Assembly: GCF_004421005.1 (NCBI RefSeq)
Contig: NZ_CP038026.1
Span: 3,658,001-3,722,000, forward strand
Length of the DNA: 64,000 nt
Direction of reading: 5' to 3'
Source of the DNA: Pseudoduganella plicata
GTDB taxonomy: Bacteria > Pseudomonadota > Gammaproteobacteria > Burkholderiales > Burkholderiaceae_D
The position numbers and the translations under genes were made by a program. This document shows, piece after piece, positions 34,860 to 43,406 of this stretch; the first letter of the stretch is position 1; each line of letters opens with the position of its first letter. Below the pieces are notes generated by a model that worked only from the letters and a program-made list of their open reading frames with translations, made no database searches and was not told the DNA's origin.

Positions 34860-37505
34860 TTACAGCTTCCACCGCAGCGACAAACCGATCACACGGTCAT
34901 ACCGGCGGATATCGCGCGGGTTGCTGGGAATGCCGTGATAGTCGTTGTAGGTCCGGTCCGCCAGGTTCTCCACGTCCAGGGTGATGCCCATGCGGTCGTT
35001 GATCTTGTACGAGATCGACGCGTCGATCGTTTCGATCGGATCGACGATCAGGTCGATCGGGCCGATCGGGGCGGCAATCGTCCGGTAGTTGAACGTGTCG
35101 ACGAACTTGCTGCGGTAGTTGTAGGCGACGCGGCCCGACCACGGTCCGCGTTCATACAGCACGTTGACGTTGTAGGCGTTCTTCGACATGCCAGCGAACG
35201 GCACTTCCTTGCCGCCATCGACCAGGTGGCCCTTCATGTACGTATAGTTCGCTTCCAGGCCGAACCCGCTCAGCCAGCCGGGCAGGAAGTCATAGAACTG
35301 GCGGTAGCCGATTTCAATGCCTTCCAGCTGGCCGTCGTTCAGGTTGCGCGGGCGGTCCATGCGGTACTGGTTGCCATTGATCGTTTCCAGCGCCAGCGAG
35401 CGGACGATGTAGTTCTCGAACTTGTGCTTGAACACGGTGGCGGTCAGGCTGCCGGTGGGCGCGAAGTACCACTCCAGCGCCACGTCCGCATTCTTGCCCG
35501 TGATCGGCTTCAGGTCCGGGTTGCCGCCATTGCCACCGTAGATGCCCAGCCCATCCGGCGTGGCGCCCAGCGAGATGCCGGGGTTGAAGTCGGCAAAGGC
35601 GGGACGCTGGATCGACTTGCTGGCGTTGATGCGGCCGATCAGCTTGTCGGTGAAGTAGGTCTTCAGCGTCAGGTTCGGCAGCACGTCCGTGTCGGACGTC
35701 TTGCGGTTCACGGCCACCTGCTGGCCGTCGATCAGGCTGTAGCCGTTGACGTCCAGCTCCGTCTTGACCACGCGCACGCCTGCCGTGCCTTCCACCCTGA
35801 CGGGGCCGGCGTTGAAGCCGAAGCGGGTCTTGCCGTAGAGCGCAGACGTGTCCTCGTTGTTGCCGTACATCGAGTACGGATCGGGCGCAGTCTGGCCGTT
35901 GCGGCCATACATCTTGCGGATGGCGTCGATATTGGCATGCTGGTACTGGTCGCAGACGACCAGCCATTGCTTCATGCCGTAGTCGCCCGCCATCGGCAGC
36001 GACGGGCACGTCAGGCCGGGGATCGCGCTGACGGCCGGCAGGTTGCCCGGATTGGCGAGGAAGTTCTGGCTTTCGTGCTGGTATGCCGCCTTGCGCTGGG
36101 CCACGCGCACGCCCACGCTGACTTCGCGGAACAGCTTCTCGTCGCCGAAGTCATACGTGGCGTCCGCCCGCCAGTCGTTCGACTGGCCGCGCGAGTCGGC
36201 CCAGTTGTCGATCAACGCGCCCAGGCTGTAGTTGTTCGGGTCCATCATGTCGTAGCCGGGGTAATCGAAACGGGCGCCGCCGTTCACATACGTCTGGCCC
36301 GTGATGGTGCGCGGATGCGCGTTCATCTCCATGATGGGGAACTTCTGCTTCCAGTGGCTCGACACGCGCGAGAACTCGGACGTGACGCGCAGCGAGGGCG
36401 TCACGTCCCAGCGGGCGCCGATGGCGCCTTGATGGCTCTCGGAATCCTCACGCGGCGTCTGGTTCGAGCTGAGCGCGAACAGGTCGCCGGTGGAGGTGGC
36501 GGAGTCGATCTGTCTCGTGCCCGGGAACAGCGTGTACTGCGTCTGGTAGGCCGGCAGCATCAGGGTGCCGATGAAGAACTGCGACTGGCGGTCGTGATCG
36601 ATGCGGGTGGACCAGCCTTCCGCATACAGCTCGACTTCGCGCACGGGGCGCCACTGCAGCGCCCAGTTGGCCGACAGGCGCTTGCGCTCGCCGCGCGTGT
36701 TGGTGTGACCGAGGTCCACGGGACCGGTGATGGTGGGATCGGACGGCACCGTGTTGGACGGCGGCGAATTCCACGTCACCTCGTCCTGGTAGTGGCCCTT
36801 CTGGTACGACAGGCCCAGCAGCGCACCCATTTCGCCGTACGTCCCCTTCCAGCGGTTCGACACCATCCCGGACACGTTCGGGTCATTGGTGTTGACCTTG
36901 TCGCGGTTCTCCACACGGCCGGCCAGGCTGGCGGAGAAACCCTTGAAGTCGAACGGGCGCGACGTGCGCACGTCGATGACGCCGGCCGTGCCGCCTTCCA
37001 CCATCTCGGCGCCCTGCGTCTTGTAGACGTCCACGCGTTGCAGCATCGTGGTCGGGATGTCGGCCAGGTGCAGGTTGCGGTTGTTCGACGTGTAGATCTC
37101 GCGGCCGTTCAGCAGGGTCGTCAGGCCCGGCAGGCCACGGATGATGATGTCGCTGGCTTCGCCACCGGAGCGGCGGATCTGCACGCCGGTGACGCGGCCC
37201 AGCACCTCGGCCACGTTCTTGTCGGGAAATTTGCCCGCCTCCTCGGCCACGATCGAATCGATGACCTCGTCGGAATTTTTCTTGATCGCCTGCGCGCTTT
37301 GCGCGGCGCGGCGCACGCCCGTGACGACAACGGCATTCATCGGTGCCGCGGCTTCGGCCGCTTCGGCCTTGTTGGCGATGGCTTGCGCGTCCTGCGCGCG
37401 GATGGAAGCACTGCTCAGCAAGCCGGCACCCGCCAGGGCCATCACCGTCAGCTTCATTTTCAATGGCCGAGATGCGTCATGACGCTCGATAGCGCTCGAT
37501 TTCAT
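34860..37505 (-). CDS. TonB-dependent receptor, Xanthomonas/Caulobacter type
   Basis: This 881-residue outer-membrane receptor has a signal segment (about 17-38), a plug with 'VIDSIVAEEAGKFPDKNVAEVLGRVTGVQIRRSGGEASDIIIRGLPGL' and a long beta barrel ending 'GLSLRWKL'. The 'SIVAEEAGKFPDKNVAE' plug signature marks the TIGR01782-like group, which often takes up oligosaccharides rather than siderophores. A GGAGA ribosome site precedes the start. It is a single gene bounded by a strong terminator. About 140 bases upstream is a weak match to the LacI-type operator seen at the GH16 cluster. No neighbouring enzymes tell the substrate. Confidence 0.93.
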   Translation of the reverse strand: MKSSAIERHDASRPLKMKLTVMALAGAGLLSSASIRAQDAQAIANKAEAAEAAAPMNAVVVTGVRRAAQSAQAIKKNSDEVIDSIVAEEAGKFPDKNVAEVLGRVTGVQIRRSGGEASDIIIRGLPGLTTLLNGREIYTSNNRNLHLADIPTTMLQRVDVYKTQGAEMVEGGTAGVIDVRTSRPFDFKGFSASLAGRVENRDKVNTNDPNVSGMVSNRWKGTYGEMGALLGLSYQKGHYQDEVTWNSPPSNTVPSDPTITGPVDLGHTNTRGERKRLSANWALQWRPVREVELYAEGWSTRIDHDRQSQFFIGTLMLPAYQTQYTLFPGTRQIDSATSTGDLFALSSNQTPREDSESHQGAIGARWDVTPSLRVTSEFSRVSSHWKQKFPIMEMNAHPRTITGQTYVNGGARFDYPGYDMMDPNNYSLGALIDNWADSRGQSNDWRADATYDFGDEKLFREVSVGVRVAQRKAAYQHESQNFLANPGNLPAVSAIPGLTCPSLPMAGDYGMKQWLVVCDQYQHANIDAIRKMYGRNGQTAPDPYSMYGNNEDTSALYGKTRFGFNAGPVRVEGTAGVRVVKTELDVNGYSLIDGQQVAVNRKTSDTDVLPNLTLKTYFTDKLIGRINASKSIQRPAFADFNPGISLGATPDGLGIYGGNGGNPDLKPITGKNADVALEWYFAPTGSLTATVFKHKFENYIVRSLALETINGNQYRMDRPRNLNDGQLEGIEIGYRQFYDFLPGWLSGFGLEANYTYMKGHLVDGGKEVPFAGMSKNAYNVNVLYERGPWSGRVAYNYRSKFVDTFNYRTIAAPIGPIDLIVDPIETIDASISYKINDRMGITLDVENLADRTYNDYHGIPSNPRDIRRYDRVIGLSLRWKL

Positions 37506-37816
37506 ACAGTCTCCGATGATTTTTAGTTGGTTTGATTACGCAGCGGCATGATTGCCACTTTTGTCCTGGCCCATGGTATTGACGCACCAATGACCGTTCC
37601 AATCATTTTTTTCGGGTTTTCGATACCGAAATCGATATGCCAGCGGTGGAATCGTTACCGTTTTGTGACAGGGACCGAGCGCACTTTTTTCGCACTTTTA
37701 CTGTTGTGACAGGGGATATGGGAAGGAGCCGCCGTGCTGCCGGACGGCGGCGGCGCCGCCGGCAACGTGATCGCTGGCGGAATCGTATTGTTGTGGTGAA
37801 GACTATTTTTGTAGCA
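37506..37816. promoter_or_regulatory. upstream region of the TonB receptor gene with a weak LacI-type site
   Basis: This gap separates the receptor gene from the end of tadG. TGGAATCGTTACCG at 37647-37660 matches the GH16 operator at 55316 in 12 of 14 positions but is poorly symmetric. I see no gene in the gap. Confidence 0.35.
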
Positions 37817-37836
37817 GACCCGCAACATTGCGGGTC
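37817..37836 (-). terminator. hairpin just after tadG, possible terminator
   Basis: GACCCGCA and TGCGGGTC form a perfect 8-bp stem with a 4-base loop, seven bases past the tadG stop on the minus strand. There is no continuous T-run after it, so it may be a weak or Rho-assisted terminator. Confidence 0.5.
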
Positions 37837-37842
37837 AGTTGC

Positions 37843-39192
37843 TTATTTGGCGATGCGCAGGATTGCCGAGGCCAGGCGCGAGAAGCATGGCGTCAGGTCC
37901 GCTTCCGTGGCGGCGTAGCAGTACATGCCGACGGGTTTGGCCGGGTTAAAGCAGCGCGACGGGCCATCAGCCACGTTGGCCATGCATTTCAGCACGTCCT
38001 CCCCTTTTTCGTTATCGGTTCCGGTCCGGTCGCGCAGGCTGCCGCCCATGCCCAATGTGAACACGAAAATACCTTCGTCCCGGGCCTTTGCCGCGGCAGC
38101 CTCGGCCAGATTGCGCGCAGCGCGATCGACATTGTCTTTCAGCGTTGCACCGTTGCTGATACTGGCCGTCACTACGCGTGGCGTGCTCGTGACGATACGA
38201 AACTCACGCTGGGCCGTATCGTCGTCAACATTGTGTGCGTCATACCACGCCGGCAAGGAAACGGCCGGGTTATTCGCCAGCGTGCAGCGTTGATCCAGCA
38301 GTATATTTTCGCTGACATCCAGCCGATACAGTCCGTTGCGCGTCATGTCGATGACACCGGCGCCTTTGTTCTTGCCGACCAATGGACAGTCGTTCGGATA
38401 CTTCAATGCCACCGTCGCACCGAACGACGTGGGAGCACCGTCCGAGAAGAACACGATGACGCGCAGCGTGGACCGGTTCTCTGCCGAAATCGAATTAAGC
38501 TGGGAGCGTGCATGCCACATGCCTTCGATGGAAGAGGTGCCGCCTTCAAAGTTGAAGCCATCGATCTTGCGAAGCATCGAGGTGCGGTTGAAGCCGCGCG
38601 CAGAGTGGTTGATCGCATTGTCCACCTCGGCGCCCGATGCAAAATGAATCAGACTGACCCGGTCCTGGGTGACGTTGAATTTATTCAGGAACGACTTGGC
38701 GGACGTGCGCACCTGCGCCTGGACATCCTTCAGCGAACCCGACGTGTCGACGACAAACGCCATGTCCAGGTCGCGCCTGATGGTCTGCGCGGAAGCGCCC
38801 GGCGCCATCGTCTTGACACCCGTCATCTGCATGAGGGATACGGGCATGGGCGCTTCGGCCCGCACGTCGATCGTCACCATGCCGCCGTCGAACGTCACGT
38901 CGGTCCCCAGCAGTTCGGGCTTCGACAGCAGATAACCCTGCGGAATATTGGCCGCGAAGAACCGGGAAGCGGCCGCCTGCGCGCTGGCGCGCTGCTCCGC
39001 CTGGTTGTCGCCTATGGTGACCGCGCGCGCCGCGGCCAGCGCCGCCGAGTCCACCGCCGCGTTCAGCCGCGCCTTGGTCATGTAGGCCAGGCCGCCGTCG
39101 ACGATCAGGCCGACCAGCGACAGCAGCACCAGCAGCGCAAGCGCCACCATGATCGCGATGGCGCCGCGCTGGCGCTGGAGGTTGGGAGCCAT
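37843..39192 (-). CDS. tadG: TadG-like pilus assembly protein with von Willebrand A domain
   Basis: This 449-residue protein begins with the TadE/G hydrophobic helix just after a Gly-Ala-Ile site ('RQRGAIAIMVALALLVLLSLVGLIVDGGLAY'). A pseudopilin-like helical region is followed by a von Willebrand A domain with the MIDAS motif Asp149-Thr-Ser-Gly-Ser ('MAFVVDTSGSLKD'), 'SLIHFASGA' and 'VIVFFSDGAPTSF'. Several cysteines in the last third suggest periplasmic disulfides. TadG proteins anchor or assemble Flp pili at the envelope. It is the last gene of a three-gene unit starting at 40242, one base after the preceding gene. Confidence 0.9.
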   Translation of the reverse strand: MAPNLQRQRGAIAIMVALALLVLLSLVGLIVDGGLAYMTKARLNAAVDSAALAAARAVTIGDNQAEQRASAQAAASRFFAANIPQGYLLSKPELLGTDVTFDGGMVTIDVRAEAPMPVSLMQMTGVKTMAPGASAQTIRRDLDMAFVVDTSGSLKDVQAQVRTSAKSFLNKFNVTQDRVSLIHFASGAEVDNAINHSARGFNRTSMLRKIDGFNFEGGTSSIEGMWHARSQLNSISAENRSTLRVIVFFSDGAPTSFGATVALKYPNDCPLVGKNKGAGVIDMTRNGLYRLDVSENILLDQRCTLANNPAVSLPAWYDAHNVDDDTAQREFRIVTSTPRVVTASISNGATLKDNVDRAARNLAEAAAAKARDEGIFVFTLGMGGSLRDRTGTDNEKGEDVLKCMANVADGPSRCFNPAKPVGMYCYAATEADLTPCFSRLASAILRIAK

Positions 39193-39193
39193 G

Positions 39194-39790
39194 TCAGAAA
39201 ATCGTCATCGAATACAGGTTGGGCCCAAGCGTGGGCAGGGACAGCGAACCGACAGTAAAGCCCGCCAGCAGCATCTCGTACTGATAAAACGTCTCGACGA
39301 CGTGCACCACTTCGCCATCGGCGAGCTGCCCGCTCATGACGTTGACGACCGGCCGCCGGTTCGGATCGACGCCCGCGCAGGCGGGGCCGTTCCAGGCGCC
39401 GCAGCCGTAGACGCGGCTGCCCGGGTTGTAGCCGCTGGCGCTGGCGCCCAGGTTGCGCGGCCTGTCGTCCCAGCGGTATTGGTCCAGCACGACACTGCGC
39501 GACTGGCCGTTGCTGACGACGCCCATCACGCGCGTGATGTAGACCATGCCGTGCTTGTTGACATTCAGCGGCGGAGAGCTGGCCATCAGCGCGTAGATGA
39601 TCTCCTGGCTGCCGCTCTCGAGTTGTGTATTGCCGCGCGAGACGAGATTGGCCCCTTCGCGGCTGAGATTGACGAGGATGATATTGGCCTGCAGCGCGCG
39701 GGCAGCGTCGAGCATGCCGAACAGCAGCAACAGCAGAACCGGCAGCAGCAGCGCAAATTCAACGGCGGCAATGCCGCGCTGACGCTTCAT
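39194..39790 (-). CDS. tadF: TadE/TadF-like minor pseudopilin
   Basis: This 198-residue protein starts 'MKRQRGIAAVEFALLLPVLLLLLFGMLDAARAL': the short basic leader, Gly and the Glu at +5 of the mature helix are the prepilin pattern of TadE/TadF proteins cleaved by the Tad prepilin peptidase. The C-terminal part contains a Cys pair ('YGCGAWNGPACAG') that could form a disulfide. Its start overlaps the stop of the preceding pseudopilin gene by four bases. The symbol follows gene order (E, F, G) and is less certain than the family. Confidence 0.82.
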   Translation of the reverse strand: MKRQRGIAAVEFALLLPVLLLLLFGMLDAARALQANIILVNLSREGANLVSRGNTQLESGSQEIIYALMASSPPLNVNKHGMVYITRVMGVVSNGQSRSVVLDQYRWDDRPRNLGASASGYNPGSRVYGCGAWNGPACAGVDPNRRPVVNVMSGQLADGEVVHVVETFYQYEMLLAGFTVGSLSLPTLGPNLYSMTIF

Positions 39791-40242
39791 GGGAAGTACT
39801 CGTTGCGCATCGTCGCGGCGACCGTGAAGCGGTATTCGCCGTCCTTGAAGAAGGTCGACAGGATCGGCGTCGTCACCTTCCACGTGGAATCGAGCTGCAG
39901 CACGATGATGCTGCCGGCCGTGCCGAACATGCCGTTGCTGTACGTGCTGGACGAATAGGCTGTGCCGTTGACGGAAATGACCGGCTTGAGCCGGTCGTAC
40001 ATGCCCAGCGAGCTGTCGCGGATCCTGGCGATGACGGCCGCGTAGCGCTGCTGGCCCGCGCCCTCCTGGCCCGTGATGGCAAAGCGGGCACCTTCGCGCA
40101 CGGCATACTGCATCGTCAGCGTTGTGAAAAACATCAGGCTCATCTCGACCAGTGCCAGCAGCACCAGGATGAACACGGGTGCGACGATCGCCATTTCAAC
40201 GAGTGTGGCGCCGGATTGACGGCGAGTGACCGGAGGTATCAT
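39787..40242 (-). CDS. tadE: TadE-like minor pseudopilin
   Basis: This 151-residue protein begins 'MIPPVTRRQSGATLVEMAIVAPVFILVLLALVEMSLMFF', a prepilin-like leader followed by the TadE helix, and continues with 'MQYAVREGARFAITG', typical of the family. The start at 40242 is preceded by AACATTAGGAGGG-like sequence on the other strand and is the first start compatible with the leader; a much longer open frame upstream is antisense to the kinase gene. It is the first of three leftward genes and is divergent from the two-component system. Confidence 0.88.
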   Translation of the reverse strand: MIPPVTRRQSGATLVEMAIVAPVFILVLLALVEMSLMFFTTLTMQYAVREGARFAITGQEGAGQQRYAAVIARIRDSSLGMYDRLKPVISVNGTAYSSSTYSNGMFGTAGSIIVLQLDSTWKVTTPILSTFFKDGEYRFTVAATMRNEYFP

Positions 40243-40377
40243 CGTTAAGACAACATTAGGAGGGTTCTTGCAGACAATGCAGTAAGATATTGACATTCTA
40301 CATGGCAATAATTCTTGCTGTATGCTTTTGAACTGCGCTGAACAGCGATCCACAGCCGGTGTCGGCCAGGAACAACG

Positions 40378-42078
40378 ATGAGTTGGTATCACAGTATCGC
40401 CCTGTCCGCGCTGCGCCGACTGCCGCTGTCCCTGTCTGGCCGACGGGCCGTCGCGCCCGATGCCGAGGCGACGATGGTGTTTGGCATGCGGCTCGTACTG
40501 GCGATCTCCGGGCTGCTCACGCTGTACATCGGTCCGGATGGCGCCACGCCGCTCGGCACCTGGTCCTGGTCCGTGTTCGTGCTGTATGCCTTGCACAGCG
40601 TGGTGCTGCTGTGCGTGGCGCGCGTGCGGGACGGCTTCTGGCACGGTCCCCTGGTCTACTGGCTCGATATCGGCTGGTATGGCCTGATGCTGCTGGCCAC
40701 CGATGGCGCCAGCGGACCGTTCTTCAGCTTTTTCTTCTTTGCGATCCTGGCCGCGTCGTTCCGGCATGGGTTCGATGCCGGCGCCCGCCTGACCCTGGGC
40801 GCGGCCGCGATCGTGGCCGCGATGGTGCTGGCGGCGCAGGGCCTGCAGCATGTGCAGTTCCTGCTGCTGCGCACCACGTTCGTGCTGGCGCTGGGTTACA
40901 TGATCGCGTTCTGGGGCGGGCTGGCCGTGGACCAGCGCCGCCGCCTGGCACTCTTGCGCGATGTCAGCCGCCTGTCGAATCCCCGTTTCGGCGTGCAGCA
41001 CACGCTCGACTCGCTGATGGAAAAGATCCTGCTGTTCTATGGCGGCAGCACCTGCGTGCTGGTGATGCAGGATGCGAGCGGGCGCTGGACGCTGAACACC
41101 GTCCACCATCCGGCCACGGGCCGGGCCACGAGCCACAACAGCGTGTCCGACGCCACCGTCCAGCCGCTGCTCGATTTCGATACGGGGGCAACGGTGCTGT
41201 ACCGCGGCGTCACGCGCCAGCTCGTGCCCTACGATATCCCCGCCGCGCAGCTCGTCACGGGAGACGGCGACTGGCGCGGCATCGATCCGGACCGCTGCAG
41301 CGGCATCGCCGACCTGCTCGATACGACGTGGTTCGTCAGCGCCGCCCTGCCGCTGCGCAAGGGGCGCGGGCGGATCTTTGTCACCTCCGGTGAACGGCTG
41401 CGCCGGCCGGACGCCACGTTCCTGAACCATATCGTGCAGCAGGCGTTTCCCGTCATCGAAACAATCGACCTGCTGGACCGGCTGGCGTCGGACGCCGCGC
41501 TGCGCGAGCGGCAGAAGATCGCCCGCGATCTGCACGACAGCACCATCCAGCCGTACATCGGCCTGCGCCACGCGGTGGCCGCGATCCGCAGCCAGGCGGG
41601 CGACGACAATGCCGTGGCGCCGGACCTGGACCGGCTGCTGTCGATGTGCACGGAGGTGATCGGCGACATGCGCCACTTCGCCGACCGCTTCCGCAACGGC
41701 CGCCAGGAAGAACCGGAGCTGCTGATCGCGCTGCGCCGCCAGGCCGCGCAAGTGCGTTCGTTCTACGACCTCGACGTGGTGCTGGAAGCGCAGCACGCGC
41801 CGGCCATCAGCGACCGCATGGCAGCCGAGGTGTTCCAGATCGTCACGGAAGGCATCAGCAACATCCGCAAGCACACGCGCGTGCGCACGGCCTGCGTGCG
41901 GCTGGCAAAAGTCGAGGGCCAGCTGGCGATCGACATCGTCAACGGCGCCGACGAGCGCACCGTGCCGGCGCCGTTCATGCCGCTGTCGATCGCCGAGCGC
42001 GTGCATGCGCTGGGCGGCACCCTGGCCGTACTGCCGACGGCGCAGCAAACCATGCTGCGCATCCGCATTCCCATCTGA
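40378..42078 (+). CDS. NarX/DegS-type sensor histidine kinase with polytopic membrane sensor
   Basis: This 566-residue kinase has about six membrane helices in residues 35-185, a GAF-like domain (about 200-365) and a HisKA_3 dimerisation box 'ERQKIARDLHDSTIQPYIGLRHAV' with the phospho-accepting His. The ATPase N-box 'EVFQIVTEGISNIRKHT' is good, but the usual DxGxG box appears only as 'DIVNGADERTVPAP' and the later 'GLxGM' region as 'PLSIAERVHALGG', so ATP binding may be weak. Its gene lies between two divergent Tad gene blocks and 23 bases before a NarL-type regulator, so it probably controls pilus genes. The signal sensed is unknown. Confidence 0.88.
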   Translation: MSWYHSIALSALRRLPLSLSGRRAVAPDAEATMVFGMRLVLAISGLLTLYIGPDGATPLGTWSWSVFVLYALHSVVLLCVARVRDGFWHGPLVYWLDIGWYGLMLLATDGASGPFFSFFFFAILAASFRHGFDAGARLTLGAAAIVAAMVLAAQGLQHVQFLLLRTTFVLALGYMIAFWGGLAVDQRRRLALLRDVSRLSNPRFGVQHTLDSLMEKILLFYGGSTCVLVMQDASGRWTLNTVHHPATGRATSHNSVSDATVQPLLDFDTGATVLYRGVTRQLVPYDIPAAQLVTGDGDWRGIDPDRCSGIADLLDTTWFVSAALPLRKGRGRIFVTSGERLRRPDATFLNHIVQQAFPVIETIDLLDRLASDAALRERQKIARDLHDSTIQPYIGLRHAVAAIRSQAGDDNAVAPDLDRLLSMCTEVIGDMRHFADRFRNGRQEEPELLIALRRQAAQVRSFYDLDVVLEAQHAPAISDRMAAEVFQIVTEGISNIRKHTRVRTACVRLAKVEGQLAIDIVNGADERTVPAPFMPLSIAERVHALGGTLAVLPTAQQTMLRIRIPI

Positions 42079-42101
42079 TTCCATTGAAAACCGGAGAGAC
42101 C

Positions 42102-42758
42102 ATGACCATCCGCATCCTGCTGGTGGATGACCACAAGACGATGCTGTGGGGACTGGAGCGCCTGATCCAGGCCGAGGCACCGGCCCTGGAACTGGTCGGC
42201 AGCGCCAGTACGGCCGACGAAGCCGTCGCCCTGTACGCGGCGCAACGGCCCGATATCGTGCTGCTGGATCTGGACCTGAAAGGCAGCAGCTCGCTGGACA
42301 TCCTGCCGGCGCTGCTGTCGAACGGCGTCACCCGCGCCGTCATCCTCAGCGCCAACCGTGACCAGGCCACGCTGACGGCGGCCGTCAAGCTGGGCGCGCG
42401 CGGCGTCGTCGGCAAGGAAGCGGCCACGGAAGAAGTGCTCAATGCCGTGCGCAAGGTGTACGCCGGCGAACTGTGGCTGGACCAGTCGCTGATGCAGGCG
42501 CTGCTGGGACAGATCGTGGCCCCCGCGCCTGCCGCGAATCCCGAAGCGCAGCGCATCGCGTCGCTGACGGCGCGCGAGCGCGACGTGATCGGCATGATCG
42601 TGCAAGGCAAGGGCGCGCTGAACAAGGACCTGGCCGACCGTGCCTGCATCTCCGAGCGGACGTTGCGCAACCACCTCACCGCCATCTACCAGAAGCTGAA
42701 CGTGGCCAACCGCCTCGAACTGTACGTCTACGCCACCAAGCACAACCTCCACGCCTGA
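42102..42758 (+). CDS. NarL/LuxR-type response regulator
   Basis: This 218-residue regulator has a receiver domain ('RILLVDDHKTMLWGLERLI', phospho-acceptor Asp in 'PDIVLLDLDLKG', 'VILSANRD', 'VVGKEA') and a LuxR-type DNA-binding domain ('LTARERDVIGMIVQGKGALNKDLADRACISERTLRNHLTAIYQKLNVANRLEL'). A GGAGAG site precedes ATG 42102. It pairs with the kinase immediately upstream. Its position 240 bases before the rightward pilus operon and just inside the leftward one suggests it regulates Tad pili. The DNA target is not visible. Confidence 0.92.
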   Translation: MTIRILLVDDHKTMLWGLERLIQAEAPALELVGSASTADEAVALYAAQRPDIVLLDLDLKGSSSLDILPALLSNGVTRAVILSANRDQATLTAAVKLGARGVVGKEAATEEVLNAVRKVYAGELWLDQSLMQALLGQIVAPAPAANPEAQRIASLTARERDVIGMIVQGKGALNKDLADRACISERTLRNHLTAIYQKLNVANRLELYVYATKHNLHA

Positions 42759-42783
42759 GCCCGCTGACAGTTTTCCCCACCCC

Positions 42784-42854
42784 GGGGTCAGGCACAAAAA
42801 CTGTCATCTTCTGCCGCAACGGCAGAGGCCGTGACAGTTTTCGTGCCTGACCCC
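42784..42854. repeat. dispersed repeat in inverted pair forming a long hairpin, downstream of the response regulator
   Basis: A 23-base arm at 42784-42806 (GGGGTCAGGCAC...ACTGTCA) and its complement at 42832-42854 differ at one base. Between them is a smaller perfect hairpin (TCTGCCG/CGGCAGA, 42810-42826). A third copy lies at 52519-52541 beyond tadC. The similarity of the inverted copy to that third copy extends outward over about 40 bases, including GACAACATC. The hairpin may end regulator transcription before the pilus operon. Confidence 0.75.
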
Positions 42855-42998
42855 GATGTTGTCATGGCACGTAGGACATTTGTCCCAGACAAAAGGGGAG
42901 GTTTGACGGATGCGGCGGTACCGCCCGCCCCGTACGATGTCGTTCATGCGCTGCGCATCCCATCATTCATGCGGCGACGGCAATGAACAGGAGCGGAC

Positions 42999-43136
42999 GT
43001 GTACGACAAGGAAGACTTCCCGGATCAGCAGCAGTACGAACGCACGGGTAGCGCGACGATGTCGCACATTGTCCTGACGGTCCTTGTCGCAGTTGTCGGC
43101 TTCATTGCGGTGCTGGCCGCATGGACGAGCGCATGA
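42999..43136 (+). CDS. 45-residue single-helix membrane peptide, first gene of the tad operon
   Basis: A GTG start at 42999 with AGGAG five bases upstream opens a 45-codon frame: an acidic, Gln-rich head ('YDKEDFPDQQQYERTGSAT') and one hydrophobic helix ('MSHIVLTVLVAVVGFIAVLAAW'). It ends 23 bases before the Flp pilin gene. I do not recognise a family. It is not pilin-like, because it lacks the Gly/Glu cleavage pattern. A good ribosome site, a sensible protein and its place at the head of the operon support it. It could be a pilus accessory or regulatory peptide. Confidence 0.55.
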   Translation: MYDKEDFPDQQQYERTGSATMSHIVLTVLVAVVGFIAVLAAWTSA

Positions 43137-43159
43137 CCTACTCACTTACAAGGACAACC

Positions 43160-43321
43160 ATGAACCTCATCAAAAACTTCATCGCCGAGGAAGACGGCGT
43201 CACCGCCATCGAATACGCGCTGATCGCCGCACTAGTCGCCGCCGTGATCGCCGCCGCCGTCACCACGTTGGGCACCAACATCAGCGCCATGTTCAAGAAA
43301 GTGGCAGACCTGATCAAGTAA
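43160..43321 (+). CDS. flp: Flp/Fap type IVb pilin
   Basis: This 53-residue prepilin has a 12-residue leader ending in Gly ('MNLIKNFIAEEDG'), then 'VTAIEYALIAALVAAVIAAAVTTLG' with the invariant Glu5 and Tyr6 of Flp pilins. It is the major subunit of the Tad adhesive pilus. The leader would be cut after Gly13 by the peptidase encoded next. An AAGGA-like site lies just upstream. A longer in-frame start at 43121 overlaps the previous gene and is rejected. Confidence 0.95.
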   Translation: MNLIKNFIAEEDGVTAIEYALIAALVAAVIAAAVTTLGTNISAMFKKVADLIK

Positions 43322-43406
43322 TCGCTGCAGGCGCGCCCGTCGCCGCGCGCCACCAGTCCGGCCGGCCCGCCCGTTCCGGACATTTTTTTATCCATGGAGT
43401 CTATCC

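Noticed and set aside
34935..37526. 863-residue open frame on the plus strand opposite the TonB receptor gene
   Set aside because: It is a shadow of the GC-rich receptor gene: composition is His/Arg/Val-rich without any domain, and the minus-strand frame is a clear receptor with terminator and ribosome site.
40243..40377. TTGACA at 40290 as a sigma-70 promoter of the kinase gene
   Set aside because: No -10 box lies at 16-18 bases; the nearest candidate is too far away, so I do not call a promoter.
40243..42180. Long N-terminal extension (over 600 residues) of the tadE frame
   Set aside because: The extension is antisense to the kinase gene; the prepilin-like leader at 40242 marks the real start.
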